DNA from: Microbacterium luteolum
GTDB taxonomy: Bacteria; Actinomycetota; Actinomycetes; Actinomycetales; Microbacteriaceae
Reading direction: 5' to 3'
Length of the DNA stretch: 64,000 nucleotides
Assembly (NCBI RefSeq): GCF_039533965.1
Contig: NZ_BAAAUN010000001.1
Span: forward strand, 1,586,950-1,650,949
Each line of letters opens with the position of its first letter. Positions within the stretch are counted from its first letter, which is position 1. This document shows, one piece after another, positions 35,470-43,776 of this stretch. Below the pieces are notes generated by a model. It did not search any database. It worked only from the letters and a program-made list of their open reading frames with translations, and was not told the DNA's origin. Made by a program: the position numbers and the translations under genes.

Positions 35470-36351
35470 TCACTGCCACTGGGTGAGCTTGTCGGGGTTT
35501 CGCACGAGGAAGATCTCGGTGATGCGATCATCTGCGACGACGAAGGACACGACCGAGTCGGTACGGCCGTTCAGCGTGGCCAGTAGCGCGATGCCATCGG
35601 CCATCTCTGTGGGATGGAGCTCGATGCCGGGGTTGAGATGCGGGATGCCGAGCAGGAACCGGGCCACGCGGTCGGCGCCGACCACGGGACGGCGCGCTGC
35701 GGACATCTTGCCGCCGCCGTCGGACCGCAGGACGACGTCGGGATCGAGCAGGGCGATGAGCCGCTCGAGCTCTCCGGTCGCCGACGCCTCGAGGAAGGCG
35801 CGCGCCACCGCGTCGTGCTGCTCACGCGTGGCCCTCCCCGCTCGACGATCCCGCACACGTCGTCGCCCCTGCGAGGCGAGCTGGCGGACCGCGTCCTGAC
35901 TCCGGCCGACGGTCTCGGCGATCTCCGCGAACGGCACGCCGAACACGTCGTGCAGCACGAACGAGACGCGCTCCGCCGGCGTGAGCGACTCCAGCACCAC
36001 CAGCAGCGCCATGCTCACGGATTCATCGAGCGTGACCCGATCGAGCGGATCGAGCGGTGCGGAGGACACGAGCGGAGAACTGCGCGGAAGCGGCTCGGGC
36101 AGCCACGGACCGACGTAGCTCTCGCGCCGCACCCGCGCCGATCCGAGGACGTCGAGGCAGACGCGCCCCGCGACGCGCGTGAGCCAGGCGGCCGGATTGA
36201 TGATCTCGGCGCGCTCCTCCTCCGACATGCGGTACCAGCGCACATACGTCTCCTGCACGGCGTCCTCGGCGTCGGCCACGGTGCCGAGCATGCGGTACGC
36301 GAGGGCGAGAAGGTTGCGGCGTTCGGCTTCGAGAGCGTCGATATCGTCCAT
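35470..36351 (-). CDS. ECF41-group sigma factor (SigJ-like) with SnoaL-like C-terminal domain
   Basis: A 293-residue sigma factor. Sigma2 includes LAYRMLGTVADAEDAVQETY (about 18-37) and sigma4 AEIAETVGRSQDAVRQLASQ. The C-terminal NTF2/SnoaL-like domain has the two ECF41 signatures DGGGK near residue 210 and NPDKL near the end. ECF41 factors have no anti-sigma partner; their C-terminal domain tunes activity. They typically sit beside a carboxymuconolactone decarboxylase, oxidoreductase or epimerase gene, and here an oxidoreductase faces it. Confidence 0.93.
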   Translation of the reverse strand: MDDIDALEAERRNLLALAYRMLGTVADAEDAVQETYVRWYRMSEEERAEIINPAAWLTRVAGRVCLDVLGSARVRRESYVGPWLPEPLPRSSPLVSSAPLDPLDRVTLDESVSMALLVVLESLTPAERVSFVLHDVFGVPFAEIAETVGRSQDAVRQLASQGRRRVRDRRAGRATREQHDAVARAFLEASATGELERLIALLDPDVVLRSDGGGKMSAARRPVVGADRVARFLLGIPHLNPGIELHPTEMADGIALLATLNGRTDSVVSFVVADDRITEIFLVRNPDKLTQWQ

Positions 36352-36405
36352 CGCCTCTATCCTGTCCCCGATCGGATCGTGCGTCGACACGATTCCGCCG
36401 GAGCA

Positions 36406-36432
36406 CCTCACGTTTCCGATTCCCGCGTCGTC
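36406..36432 (+). promoter_or_regulatory. Candidate ECF41 promoter
   Basis: The published ECF41 pattern is TGTCACA-N16-CGTC. Here CCTCACG (36406-36412) is followed by exactly 16 bp and CGTC (36429-36432), 36 bp before the oxidoreductase start. Four of seven -35 bases match, the -10 matches fully. Confidence 0.5.
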
Positions 36433-36467
36433 GGAAGAGTATGAGCCCGAACCGAGGAGAGCCCGTC

Positions 36468-37208
36468 ATGAAGATCGCCGTCGCAGGAGGAACCGGAGTG
36501 GTCGGTCGACACACCGTCGAGGCGGTGCGAGCGGCCGGGCACGACGCCGTCGTGCTGAGCCGCTCGCACGGCGTCGATCTCGTGACCGGCGCTGGACTGG
36601 ACGCTGCCCTCACCGACGTCGACGCGGTCATCGACGTCGCGAGCATCGAGACGCTCAAAGCCGCGGAGGCGATCGAGTTCTTCACCGCGGCGACGGGGAA
36701 TCTCGTCTCGGCCGCCGCGGACGCCGGCGTCGCGCACATCGTGCTGCTCTCCATCGTCGGCATCGATCGCATCCCCTACGACTACTACGCGGGCAAGGTC
36801 GCACAGGAGAAGGTGATCGAGGCTTCGCGAGTGCCGTGGACGATCCAGCGCGCGACGCAGTTCCACGAGTTCGCGGCGCAGATGTTCGCGAGGGCCAAGG
36901 TCGGTCCCCTGCACGTCGCCCCGAACGCACGAACCCAGCCCATCGCCGCTCGCGAGGTCGGCGAGCGTCTCGCCGACCTCGCCGTCAGAGCGCCGCAGGG
37001 ACGGGTTCCGGACCTCGCCGGCCCGCGTGAGGAGCGACTTGCCGACATGATCCGCGCCTATGCGCGCGGACAGGGCTACCACGGATGGATTCCCGCCCTG
37101 AACGTGCCCGGCCCGCAGATGGCCGGCATGCGTGCCGGAGACGCTCTCCCCGGACCGGATGCCATTCTGGGGCGACAGACCTTCGACGAATGGCTCGCCA
37201 CGCGCTGA
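36468..37208 (+). CDS. NAD(P)-binding SDR-type oxidoreductase, ECF41 partner
   Basis: A 246-residue atypical SDR with MKIAVAGGTGVVGRHTVEAV as the nucleotide-binding start (GGTGVVG, residues 7-13) and no YxxxK catalytic pair, similar to NmrA/NAD(P)H-binding proteins. This is the oxidoreductase/epimerase class regularly controlled by ECF41 sigma factors. ATG 36468 is chosen for AGGAGAG upstream; a 9-codon extension is less likely. Confidence 0.88.
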   Translation: MKIAVAGGTGVVGRHTVEAVRAAGHDAVVLSRSHGVDLVTGAGLDAALTDVDAVIDVASIETLKAAEAIEFFTAATGNLVSAAADAGVAHIVLLSIVGIDRIPYDYYAGKVAQEKVIEASRVPWTIQRATQFHEFAAQMFARAKVGPLHVAPNARTQPIAAREVGERLADLAVRAPQGRVPDLAGPREERLADMIRAYARGQGYHGWIPALNVPGPQMAGMRAGDALPGPDAILGRQTFDEWLATR

Positions 37209-37211
37209 CGG

Positions 37212-38249
37212 ATGCCGCGCGGAGACGACAATGGAGGGGTGAGCCTCTTCGCCTTCGCCCCGTCACGAGGGCCGCGCTGGCCGCTCGCGCTGCAGGCCGC
37301 GCTCGGCATCGGGGTTCCGATCGCCGTGATGACCCTCCTCGGCCAGCCGGCCCTCGGATACATCGCCGCGAGCGGTGCGTTCACCGTGCTGTACGTCGGC
37401 TCAGCGCCCACCGTCGATCGGGCACGGGCGCTCCCGCTGATCGCGGCCGGCCTCGTCCTCAGCGCAGCGTCCGGCGTGCTCGTCGCGGGGAGCCCGTGGC
37501 TGGTGAGCATCGGTGTGATTGTCGTGGCGGTCGTCTCGGCCGCACTCGCCTTCGGCTTCCGCCTCGGCCCGCCGGACCCGCTGTTCTTCGTGCTGGTCTT
37601 CGGGCTCTCGGCGCACGTGGTGGCGGTCTCGGACGTCTCGCCCCTCGTGTACGTCGGCGCCCTCGCCGCCGGATGCGTCTTCTCGTACGCCGTCGCCATG
37701 GCGCCGCTGCTCGCTCCCCGGACACGGATGAAGAGCGCGCGTCGGCTGAGCACGCTGCTCCCCGGGCCCACGCTCGACACCGGCGCGCGAGTGCTCCTCC
37801 TTCGCGTCGCCATCGTCGCGGTCGTCGGCGTGCTCCTCGGCCTCGTCATCGATCCCGCGCGCACCTACTGGATCGTCGGATCGGCGGTCGCCGTGATCGG
37901 CGTCGCGGCGGCACGGAGAGAGGCGTTCCAGCGCGGGCTGCATCGCATGCTCGGCACCGTCGCCGGCACCGGCGTCTACGCGGTTCTCGCGCTGCTGCAT
38001 CCGTCCGGACTCTGGCTCGCTCTTCTCCTCGCCGCGCTGCAGTTCACGATCGAGCTCGTCGTGGTGCGTCACTACGCCCTGGCTCTGGTGTTCATCACGC
38101 CGCTCGTCCTGCTGCTCACGGGAGCCGCGACCGGGGAGATCGGCGCGATGGACGTCGCCGGCGAGCGCATCGTCGACACTCTCGTCGGGGCCGCGCTCGG
38201 CGCGGCATCCGGCCTGCTGCATCCGCGGGCGGTGCCCGAGGGCCGCTGA
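37212..38249 (+). CDS. FUSC-family membrane protein
   Basis: A 345-residue membrane protein with two blocks of about five TM segments (residues 24-150 and 197-320) separated by a soluble stretch. The second block starts with VVGVLLGLVIDPARTYWIVG, the conserved FUSC segment. FUSC proteins are thought to be aromatic acid or fusaric acid exporters. The start may be ATG 37212 or GTG 37239; neither has an ideal ribosome-binding site. Confidence 0.8.
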   Translation: MPRGDDNGGVSLFAFAPSRGPRWPLALQAALGIGVPIAVMTLLGQPALGYIAASGAFTVLYVGSAPTVDRARALPLIAAGLVLSAASGVLVAGSPWLVSIGVIVVAVVSAALAFGFRLGPPDPLFFVLVFGLSAHVVAVSDVSPLVYVGALAAGCVFSYAVAMAPLLAPRTRMKSARRLSTLLPGPTLDTGARVLLLRVAIVAVVGVLLGLVIDPARTYWIVGSAVAVIGVAAARREAFQRGLHRMLGTVAGTGVYAVLALLHPSGLWLALLLAALQFTIELVVVRHYALALVFITPLVLLLTGAATGEIGAMDVAGERIVDTLVGAALGAASGLLHPRAVPEGR

Positions 38250-38329
38250 GGACATCAGCGCTCCTCCCCAGCACCTGCAGGATTCGACTTGTCCCCAACG
38301 GCTGCCGCCGCACGCACCCCCTTGGCAGG

Positions 38330-38737
38330 ATGGCCGTGTCCGAACAGAATGGGAGCGTGCCCGCCTTGACCGAACCTCAGACCTGGACCATGATCGGGGC
38401 GGTCATCGCCCTGATGTTCGGCATGCTCACGATCGTGTCGACGCTCTTCATCCGCATTCTCCGGGCGGAGATCAGCGGGCTGCGCGGGGAGGTGATCGGC
38501 CGGTTCGACGCCGTCGACTGGAAGTTCGAGTCCGTCAACTCCCGATTCGACTCCGTCAACTCCCGGTTCGACTCCGTGAACTCCCAGTTCGACTCCGTCA
38601 ACTCCCGATTCGACTCCGTCAACTCCCGATTCGACTCCGTCAACTCCCGATTCGATGCCATCGACTCCCGCATCGACGGGCTCGACCGAGACGTCCGCGC
38701 ACTCGTGAAGCACACCTTCGGGCTGGACCGAGGCTGA
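38330..38737 (+). CDS. Membrane-anchored coiled-coil protein with heptad tandem repeats
   Basis: About 135 residues: a short N-terminal part, one TM helix (about residues 19-41, MIGAVIALMFGMLTIVSTLF), then a long coiled coil made of tandem 7-residue units FDSVNSR, ending GLDRDVRALVKHTFGLDRG. The repeat is exactly one heptad, so it extends a coiled coil by integral turns. Function unknown; small proteins of this shape occur near membrane complexes. The start could also be GTG 38336 or 38357. Confidence 0.7.
   Translation: MAVSEQNGSVPALTEPQTWTMIGAVIALMFGMLTIVSTLFIRILRAEISGLRGEVIGRFDAVDWKFESVNSRFDSVNSRFDSVNSQFDSVNSRFDSVNSRFDSVNSRFDAIDSRIDGLDRDVRALVKHTFGLDRG
38525..38671 (+). repeat. Seven tandem 21-bp units encoding a heptad
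   Basis: Units of the form TTCGACTCCGTCAACTCCCG(A/G) begin at 38525, 38546, 38567, 38588, 38609, 38630 and 38651. Units 4-6 are identical at DNA level, showing recent expansion; the first and last are diverged. All lie inside the coiled-coil gene and stay in frame. Confidence 0.95.
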
Positions 38738-38741
38738 CGAC

Positions 38742-39140
38742 ATGCCCCTCCCCGACGACGTCCGCGACTACCACCGAAAGCTCGCGCCCGAGGATCGGGA
38801 GATCTGCGACCTGCTGGCGGCGGAGATCGACCGAGGACTCCCCGAAGCGACCGCGAAGGTCTGGCATGCGCATCCTGTCTGGTTCCTCGACGGCAACCCG
38901 ATCGTCGGATACGACCGCCTGAAGGATGCGGTGCGGCTGATGTTCTGGAGCGGGCAGTCCTTCGATGCCGCGGGACTCGCGCCGTCGGGTTCGTTCGAGG
39001 CCGCAGAGGTGCGTTACCGGAGCGCCGACGAGATCGACGTCGACGCGCTGGGCGCCTGGCTGTCGGCGGCTCGCGAGATCCAGTGGGACTACGAGCACAT
39101 CCGCACCAACCGCGGCCTCGTCAAGCGCACGGAGTTCTGA
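38742..39140 (+). CDS. DUF1801 domain-containing protein
   Basis: A 132-residue protein with the DUF1801 (YdhG-like) pattern: DREICDLLAAEIDRGLPEA, AKVWHAHPVWFLDGNPIVGY, and LMFWSGQSFDAAGL. The family has an SCP-like fold and unknown function. It starts 4 bp after the coiled-coil gene. Confidence 0.85.
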   Translation: MPLPDDVRDYHRKLAPEDREICDLLAAEIDRGLPEATAKVWHAHPVWFLDGNPIVGYDRLKDAVRLMFWSGQSFDAAGLAPSGSFEAAEVRYRSADEIDVDALGAWLSAAREIQWDYEHIRTNRGLVKRTEF

Positions 39141-39230
39141 AGCGGTCGAAGCGCGCTGGCCCGTCAGGGAACACGCGACGATCGCCGGAGGTTGCATCGA
39201 AGGGACGGACACGACCCCGAGGAGGTGCGG

Positions 39231-39497
39231 ATGGAGCTGACCCTGGTCTCCTCGTCGTTCTGCGGCGCATGCTCGCGCACCCGTTCGGTGCTCGCCGATG
39301 CCGTGCGCTTCCTTCCGGACGCCACGATCACGGAGATCGACGTCGCCCGCGAGCCGGACGCCGCGGAGGCGCTCGAGATCCGCTTCACACCGACCGTCAT
39401 CATCCGGGACGACGCCGGCGCCGAGGTCTTCCGCGCCGAGGGCGTGCCCACTGTTCCGCAGGTGCTGACCGCAGCGGTGAAAGCACTGCCGAGCTGA
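39231..39497 (+). CDS. Thioredoxin-fold protein
   Basis: An 88-residue minimal thioredoxin-like protein. The redox pair is CGAC at residues 11-14, followed by a helix, then the cis-Pro segment RFTPTVIIRDD and GVPTVPQVL. ATG 39231 has GGAGGTG upstream. Probably a cytosolic thiol protein; partner unknown. Confidence 0.85.
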   Translation: MELTLVSSSFCGACSRTRSVLADAVRFLPDATITEIDVAREPDAAEALEIRFTPTVIIRDDAGAEVFRAEGVPTVPQVLTAAVKALPS

Positions 39498-39589
39498 CGC
39501 ACGACCCCTTGCGGACGAGCGCGGCCCGGCGCAGACTGACCTGCATCGGGGCCGCCCCGGGTCTCGTCCGCACAACCTCGGAGTCGTCC

Positions 39590-40000
39590 ATGCCCGATCT
39601 CAACCCGTATCTCTCCTTCCGCACCGACGCGCGGGAGGCGCTCGAGTTCTATCAGAGCGTCCTCGGCGGTGTGCTCGACATCAGCGTCTTCGGGGACTTC
39701 CCCGACATGGTGCAGGATCCGAGCCAGAACGACCTGGTGATGCACGGACAGCTGACGACACCCGAGGGCCTGGTCCTGATGGCCTCGGACACCCCCTCCG
39801 GCATGACCTACGAGAAGCCGCAGGGCATCTCGGTGTCGCTCAGCGGCAACACCCAGCAGGTCACGCAACAGGTGTGGGACAGGCTGTCCGACGGCGCGAC
39901 GATCACCGTGCCGCTGGACGTCCCGCCGTGGGGCGGGACCTTCGGCATGCTCGTCGACCGGTTCGGCATCGCCTGGATGCTGCACGGCAACCCGGAGTGA
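39590..40000 (+). CDS. PhnB-like VOC-family protein
   Basis: A 136-residue protein with the PhnB/3-demethylubiquinone-type VOC layout: NPYLSFRTDAREALEFYQSV at the start, MHGQLTTPEGLVLMASD in the middle, and WGGTFGMLVDRFGIAWMLHG at the end. No enzyme activity can be assigned. The open frame upstream of ATG 39590 overlaps other genes and is not used. Confidence 0.87.
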   Translation: MPDLNPYLSFRTDAREALEFYQSVLGGVLDISVFGDFPDMVQDPSQNDLVMHGQLTTPEGLVLMASDTPSGMTYEKPQGISVSLSGNTQQVTQQVWDRLSDGATITVPLDVPPWGGTFGMLVDRFGIAWMLHGNPE

Positions 40001-40025
40001 CCGGAGTCTCCCCGGGCTCTGCGAT

Positions 40026-41429
40026 TCAGTGCAGCGCGTTCTCCGCGATGAAGGCCCGGAGCGCATGCTCGTCGTCGGCCATCTCGGTCACGTGCTGCGG
40101 AGCATCGAGCATCTCGCGCAGCTCCGGCGCGTAGGCGAGCTCGATGCCGATCGCCTCATGGATCGTCTCGGCGAACTTCTCGGGCTTCGCGGTCTCGAGC
40201 ACGAGCATCGGCACGCCGGGCTCGAGGTACTCCCGCGCGATGCGGACCCCGTCCGCGGTGTGCGGGTCGATGATCTCGCCCGTGGTCTCGTAGACGGACC
40301 GGATCGTCGCGAGCCGGTCGTCGTGGGTCGAGGTCCCGCTGACGATGCCGAACTCCGAGACGAAGCGCGACAGGTCGGCCGAGAAGTCGAAGAAGCCCTG
40401 CTCTTCGAGGTCGCGCCATGCGCCCACGACACGGGACGCGTCCCGGCCGACGAGCTCGAAGATGAACCGCTCGAGGTTCGACGCCTTCGAGATGTCCATC
40501 GACGGGCTGGAGGTGGCCAGGGTCTGCGCCGCGCTGCGCGGACGATAGATCCCGGTGCGGAAGAACTCGTCGAGCACGTTGTTCTCGTTCGCGGCGAGGA
40601 CGAGCCGGCGGATCGGGAGGCCCATCTGCTTGGCGTAGAAGCCCGACAGGATGTTGCCGAAGTTGCCGGAGGGCACCGTGAACGAGAGCTCGGTCCAGCC
40701 CCCGGCATCCGTCGCCCGCAGCCAGGCCCAGAAGTAGTACACGACCTGCGCCGTGATCCGCGCGAGGTTGATCGAGTTCACCGCGCCGAGGTGCTGGGCG
40801 CGCTTGAACACCAGGTCGCCCGCGAGGTGCTTGACGAGATTCTGGCAGTCGTCGAACACGCCCTCGACGGCGATGTTGTGCACGTTCGCGTCGTCGAGGG
40901 AGAACATCTGCGCGCGCTGGAAGGCGCTCATGCGCCCCTGCGGCGAGAGCATGAACACCGCGACGCGCTCCTTGCCGCGCAGAGCGTGTTCGGCGGCCGA
41001 TCCGGTGTCACCGGAGGTGGCGCCGAGGATGTTGAGCACCGAATCCTGCCGCTCCAGGGTGTACTCGAGCGCCTGGCCGAGGAACTGCATCGCCATGTCC
41101 TTGAACGCGAGGGTCGGCCCCTCGGAGAGTCCGACCAGCGTGATGTCGTCGTCGATCGCGCGGAGCGGCACGACGCCGTCCGGGAAGTCCGCGTAGGCGT
41201 CGGCCGTCATCCGCGCGAGGTCCTCGCGAGGGATGTCGGTCGCGAACAGTCCGAGCACCTCGGTCGCGAGCTGCGGGTACGTCAAGGCGCGCCAGCGCTC
41301 GAGCGTCTCACCGTCCACCGTCGGCATGACCTCGGGGACCGCGAGTCCTCCGTCTGGCGCAAGGCCCTCCAACAGCGTCTCGCTGAACGACTGCGGCTGC
41401 ATGCCGCCGCGGGTGGAGATGAACGGCAC
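40026..41429 (-). CDS. thrC: Threonine synthase
   Basis: A 467-residue PLP enzyme converting O-phosphohomoserine to threonine. The PLP lysine lies in TLAFKDMA (Lys110). The N-terminus FISTRGG and ATSGDTGSAAEHAL (phosphate-binding) are diagnostic for the long class of ThrC. Start GTG 41429 with GAGGAG upstream. It is not linked to hom or thrB here. Confidence 0.96.
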   Translation of the reverse strand: MPFISTRGGMQPQSFSETLLEGLAPDGGLAVPEVMPTVDGETLERWRALTYPQLATEVLGLFATDIPREDLARMTADAYADFPDGVVPLRAIDDDITLVGLSEGPTLAFKDMAMQFLGQALEYTLERQDSVLNILGATSGDTGSAAEHALRGKERVAVFMLSPQGRMSAFQRAQMFSLDDANVHNIAVEGVFDDCQNLVKHLAGDLVFKRAQHLGAVNSINLARITAQVVYYFWAWLRATDAGGWTELSFTVPSGNFGNILSGFYAKQMGLPIRRLVLAANENNVLDEFFRTGIYRPRSAAQTLATSSPSMDISKASNLERFIFELVGRDASRVVGAWRDLEEQGFFDFSADLSRFVSEFGIVSGTSTHDDRLATIRSVYETTGEIIDPHTADGVRIAREYLEPGVPMLVLETAKPEKFAETIHEAIGIELAYAPELREMLDAPQHVTEMADDEHALRAFIAENALH

Positions 41430-41510
41430 GTTGGCTCCTCGGATCGGGACTCGGCGCCTCCATTCTCTCAGGCTGCGACGGCCGCGGATGACGGGATGAC
41501 GAGGGCCGGT

Positions 41511-42005
41511 TCAGAACAGCGAGGTCGGCAGCGCACCCTCGAGTTCGAGCAGCCAGCGCTTCGTCGCGAGGCCCTCACCCGGGTTTCCGCCCGAGTATCC
41601 GCCGAGACCGTCGCCGGCGACGACGCGGTGGCACGGCACGATGATCGGGAGCGGGTTCGCGCCCATGATCGAGCCGATACCGCGTGCGGGCACCGCCGTC
41701 CCGCTGCGCTCCGCGAGTTCGCCGTAGGTGACGGGCTTGCCGTAGCCCACGGTCTCATGGAGGGCGGTGAGCACGGCCCTCGTCGCATCGGTCTGCACGC
41801 CGAGGTCGATCGGCAGATCGAACACCGTCAGCGCTCCCGCGAAGTAGGCGGTCAGCTGGGCGAGTGCTTCCGCGAGCAGCGGATCCGGCGAGGCATCGGC
41901 ATCGGCCGGCGCCGGCGCTCGCCATCCGACACGGACGATGGCCGTGCGGTCGCTGACCACGCTGATCACCCCGACCGGAGTCGAGAGTGTTCCGAACGTG
42001 GGCAT
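41511..42005 (-). CDS. Methylated-DNA-[protein]-cysteine S-methyltransferase
   Basis: A 164-residue suicide enzyme that takes alkyl groups from O6-alkylguanine. The acceptor loop is IIVPCHRVV with Cys125; GIGSIMGANP precedes it as the arginine-finger/HTH region variant. Length fits Ogt. TAGCCT lies 6 bp upstream of ATG 42005 (leaderless). Confidence 0.94.
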   Translation of the reverse strand: MPTFGTLSTPVGVISVVSDRTAIVRVGWRAPAPADADASPDPLLAEALAQLTAYFAGALTVFDLPIDLGVQTDATRAVLTALHETVGYGKPVTYGELAERSGTAVPARGIGSIMGANPLPIIVPCHRVVAGDGLGGYSGGNPGEGLATKRWLLELEGALPTSLF

Positions 42006-42055
42006 GTGCCGAGGCTACTCCCGGCCACGGACACCGTGCGTCCGGGCGGCGCACC

Positions 42056-42982
42056 TCAGCGGCCGGATCGACTCTCCGGCGACGGGAGCCAGGCACCGTC
42101 CGGGACGTCGAGCCATCCGTTCGCGGCGGAGAGCGAGGCCGCGGCGGCCCGCAGCTCCGCGAGCGCCGGGTGGTCGAGATCGCTGCGCCACGACATCGCC
42201 CACGGGAAGAGCGGGACGGGGTCGATCACCGGAAGGAGGACGGCCCCGTCGACCGGCCGCTGCGAGGCGAGAGCGAGCACGGGCGCGCTGCGCAGGCGCA
42301 GGTGCTGCGCGAGCTCCTCCCCTCCCGCGACCACGGGGTGGCCGATCGCGGGATCGATGCCGAAGGGCGCGAGCAGCTGCGCGGTGGCGTCGATCCACCC
42401 CTCGGTCACGTGACCTCCCGCCCGCGAGCAGACGCGGGTTCCGCGAAGGTCCTCGAAGGGCACGATGTCCCGGCTCGCCAGCGGATGCCCGTCGGGGACG
42501 AGCACCGCGAGCGGTTCGAAGCGGACGAGCTGAGTCGACATCTCGGGCGACGGGCGGCTCACGCGATCGAAGACGACGTCCGCCGATCCGCCTCGGCCGC
42601 CGCCGCGCTGACCGAACCGGGCGATGAACTCGCTCCCCGGCGCCCGGCTCCGCACAGCCTCCAGCACGAGAGCCGGGGTCAGCTCCGCGTCCACCACGTC
42701 GACGACGAGCGGCTCGTGGTCGCGGAGCTCGCGCAGGGCGAGGTCGTGCAGCGCGAGGAGCTCCTTGGCACGCGGCAGCAGCCGGCGACCGGCATCCGTC
42801 AGGTCGACGCTGCGGGTGGAGCGGATGAGCAGCGACGTGCCGATCCGATCCTCGAGCCGCCGGATGTCGCGACTCAGCGCCTGCTGCGCGATGAACAGCC
42901 GCTCGGCGGCGCGACGGAAATGCAGCTCCTCCGCCACCGTGACGAAATGCCGCAGCAGACGCAGCTCCAGCTCATCGGCCAT
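42056..42982 (-). CDS. LysR-family transcriptional regulator
   Basis: A 308-residue LysR protein: MADELELRLLRHFVTVAEEL, then the HTH LHFRRAAERLFIAQQALSRD (about 21-40), and a substrate-binding domain from about residue 90. TATAAC lies 6 bp upstream of ATG 42982. A 25-bp element with a T-N11-A LysR-type box lies 15 bp upstream of its start and again upstream of the MFS gene at 48281. I infer the MFS/hydrolase pair is its target, now separated by an inserted segment. Confidence 0.92.
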   Translation of the reverse strand: MADELELRLLRHFVTVAEELHFRRAAERLFIAQQALSRDIRRLEDRIGTSLLIRSTRSVDLTDAGRRLLPRAKELLALHDLALRELRDHEPLVVDVVDAELTPALVLEAVRSRAPGSEFIARFGQRGGGRGGSADVVFDRVSRPSPEMSTQLVRFEPLAVLVPDGHPLASRDIVPFEDLRGTRVCSRAGGHVTEGWIDATAQLLAPFGIDPAIGHPVVAGGEELAQHLRLRSAPVLALASQRPVDGAVLLPVIDPVPLFPWAMSWRSDLDHPALAELRAAAASLSAANGWLDVPDGAWLPSPESRSGR

Positions 42983-42996
42983 GGTCCCGTTATAGC

Positions 42997-43021
42997 CGAT
43001 TCACAACAGGAATGCGTCAAT
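42997..43021 (+). repeat. 25-bp direct repeat, copy 1
   Basis: Begins CGATTCACAACAGGAATGCG and ends at 43021. It is identical over 25 bp to 48203-48227. The core ATTC-N7-GAAT is an inverted repeat and a T-N11-A type LysR box. Confidence 0.95.
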
Positions 43022-43059
43022 GATTCCGACGAGCACCGCGCGTCAGGCGAGCATCGGTC

Positions 43060-43776
43060 TCAGGCGAGCAGCGTTCGCGTGTCGGCGGCATCGATCAACC
43101 GCTGATCGTGCGAGGCGACCAGCACGGCGATGCCGTCGTCCGCGAGATCGCGCAGCAGGGCGATGAGCCGATCGGCCGTGAGCCGGTCGAGGCTGGCCGT
43201 GGGTTCGTCGGCCATGATGACGGCGGGCTGCTGGAGCAATGCTCGCGCGAACGCGACCCGCTGACGCTCGCCGCCGGAGAGACGCTCGGGGTAGTACCCC
43301 GCCCGCGCACCGACGCCGAGACGATGCAGCAGATCGCGGGCGCGCCGTGCGTGCACGCGGCTCCGCTTCTCGGGCAGGGCCGGCAGCAGGACATTCTCCA
43401 ACGCCGTCAGCCCAGGCACGAGACTCCCCCGCTGATCGAGGTATCCGACGTGCTTCCGACGGCGGGCGGTGATCACGTCGTCGGCGAGCCCCGTGATCTC
43501 GAGCCCCTCCCAGGTCACCGCGCCCCCTGCCGGAGGCACGAGACCGGCGGCGACGCGCAGGACGCTGGTCTTGCCGGAGCCGCTGCGTCCGGCGAGGCAG
43601 TGCATACGGCCGCGTTCGAGCGACAGGTCGAAGTCGTCCACGATGATCAGCGGTTCGTCGCCCGGCCGTTCGAACCGGATGGAGACACCGTCGAGCCCCA
43701 CCGCCGCGCCCAGGAGCTCTAGGCTCCTCGGTCGTGGAGCCGCGGCATCCTCCGCACCTTCGGCGTCGATGCTCAT
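43060..43776 (-). CDS. LolD/MacB-type ABC transporter ATP-binding protein
   Basis: A 238-residue ATPase: Walker A GRSGSGKT near residue 62, signature LSGGERQRVAFARALL near 167 and Walker B VIMADEPTASLD. This is the class that works with FtsX/MacB permeases as a mechanotransmission or efflux pump. ATG 43776 has GGAGG upstream and overlaps the permease stop (ATGA). The word TCAGGCGAGCA at its end is duplicated 17 bp downstream. Confidence 0.9.
   Translation of the reverse strand: MSIDAEGAEDAAAPRPRSLELLGAAVGLDGVSIRFERPGDEPLIIVDDFDLSLERGRMHCLAGRSGSGKTSVLRVAAGLVPPAGGAVTWEGLEITGLADDVITARRRKHVGYLDQRGSLVPGLTALENVLLPALPEKRSRVHARRARDLLHRLGVGARAGYYPERLSGGERQRVAFARALLQQPAVIMADEPTASLDRLTADRLIALLRDLADDGIAVLVASHDQRLIDAADTRTLLA

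Noticed and set aside
38525..38671. Regular tandem repeat considered as CRISPR
   Set aside because: Units are contiguous 21-mers with no spacers, in frame inside a coding region.
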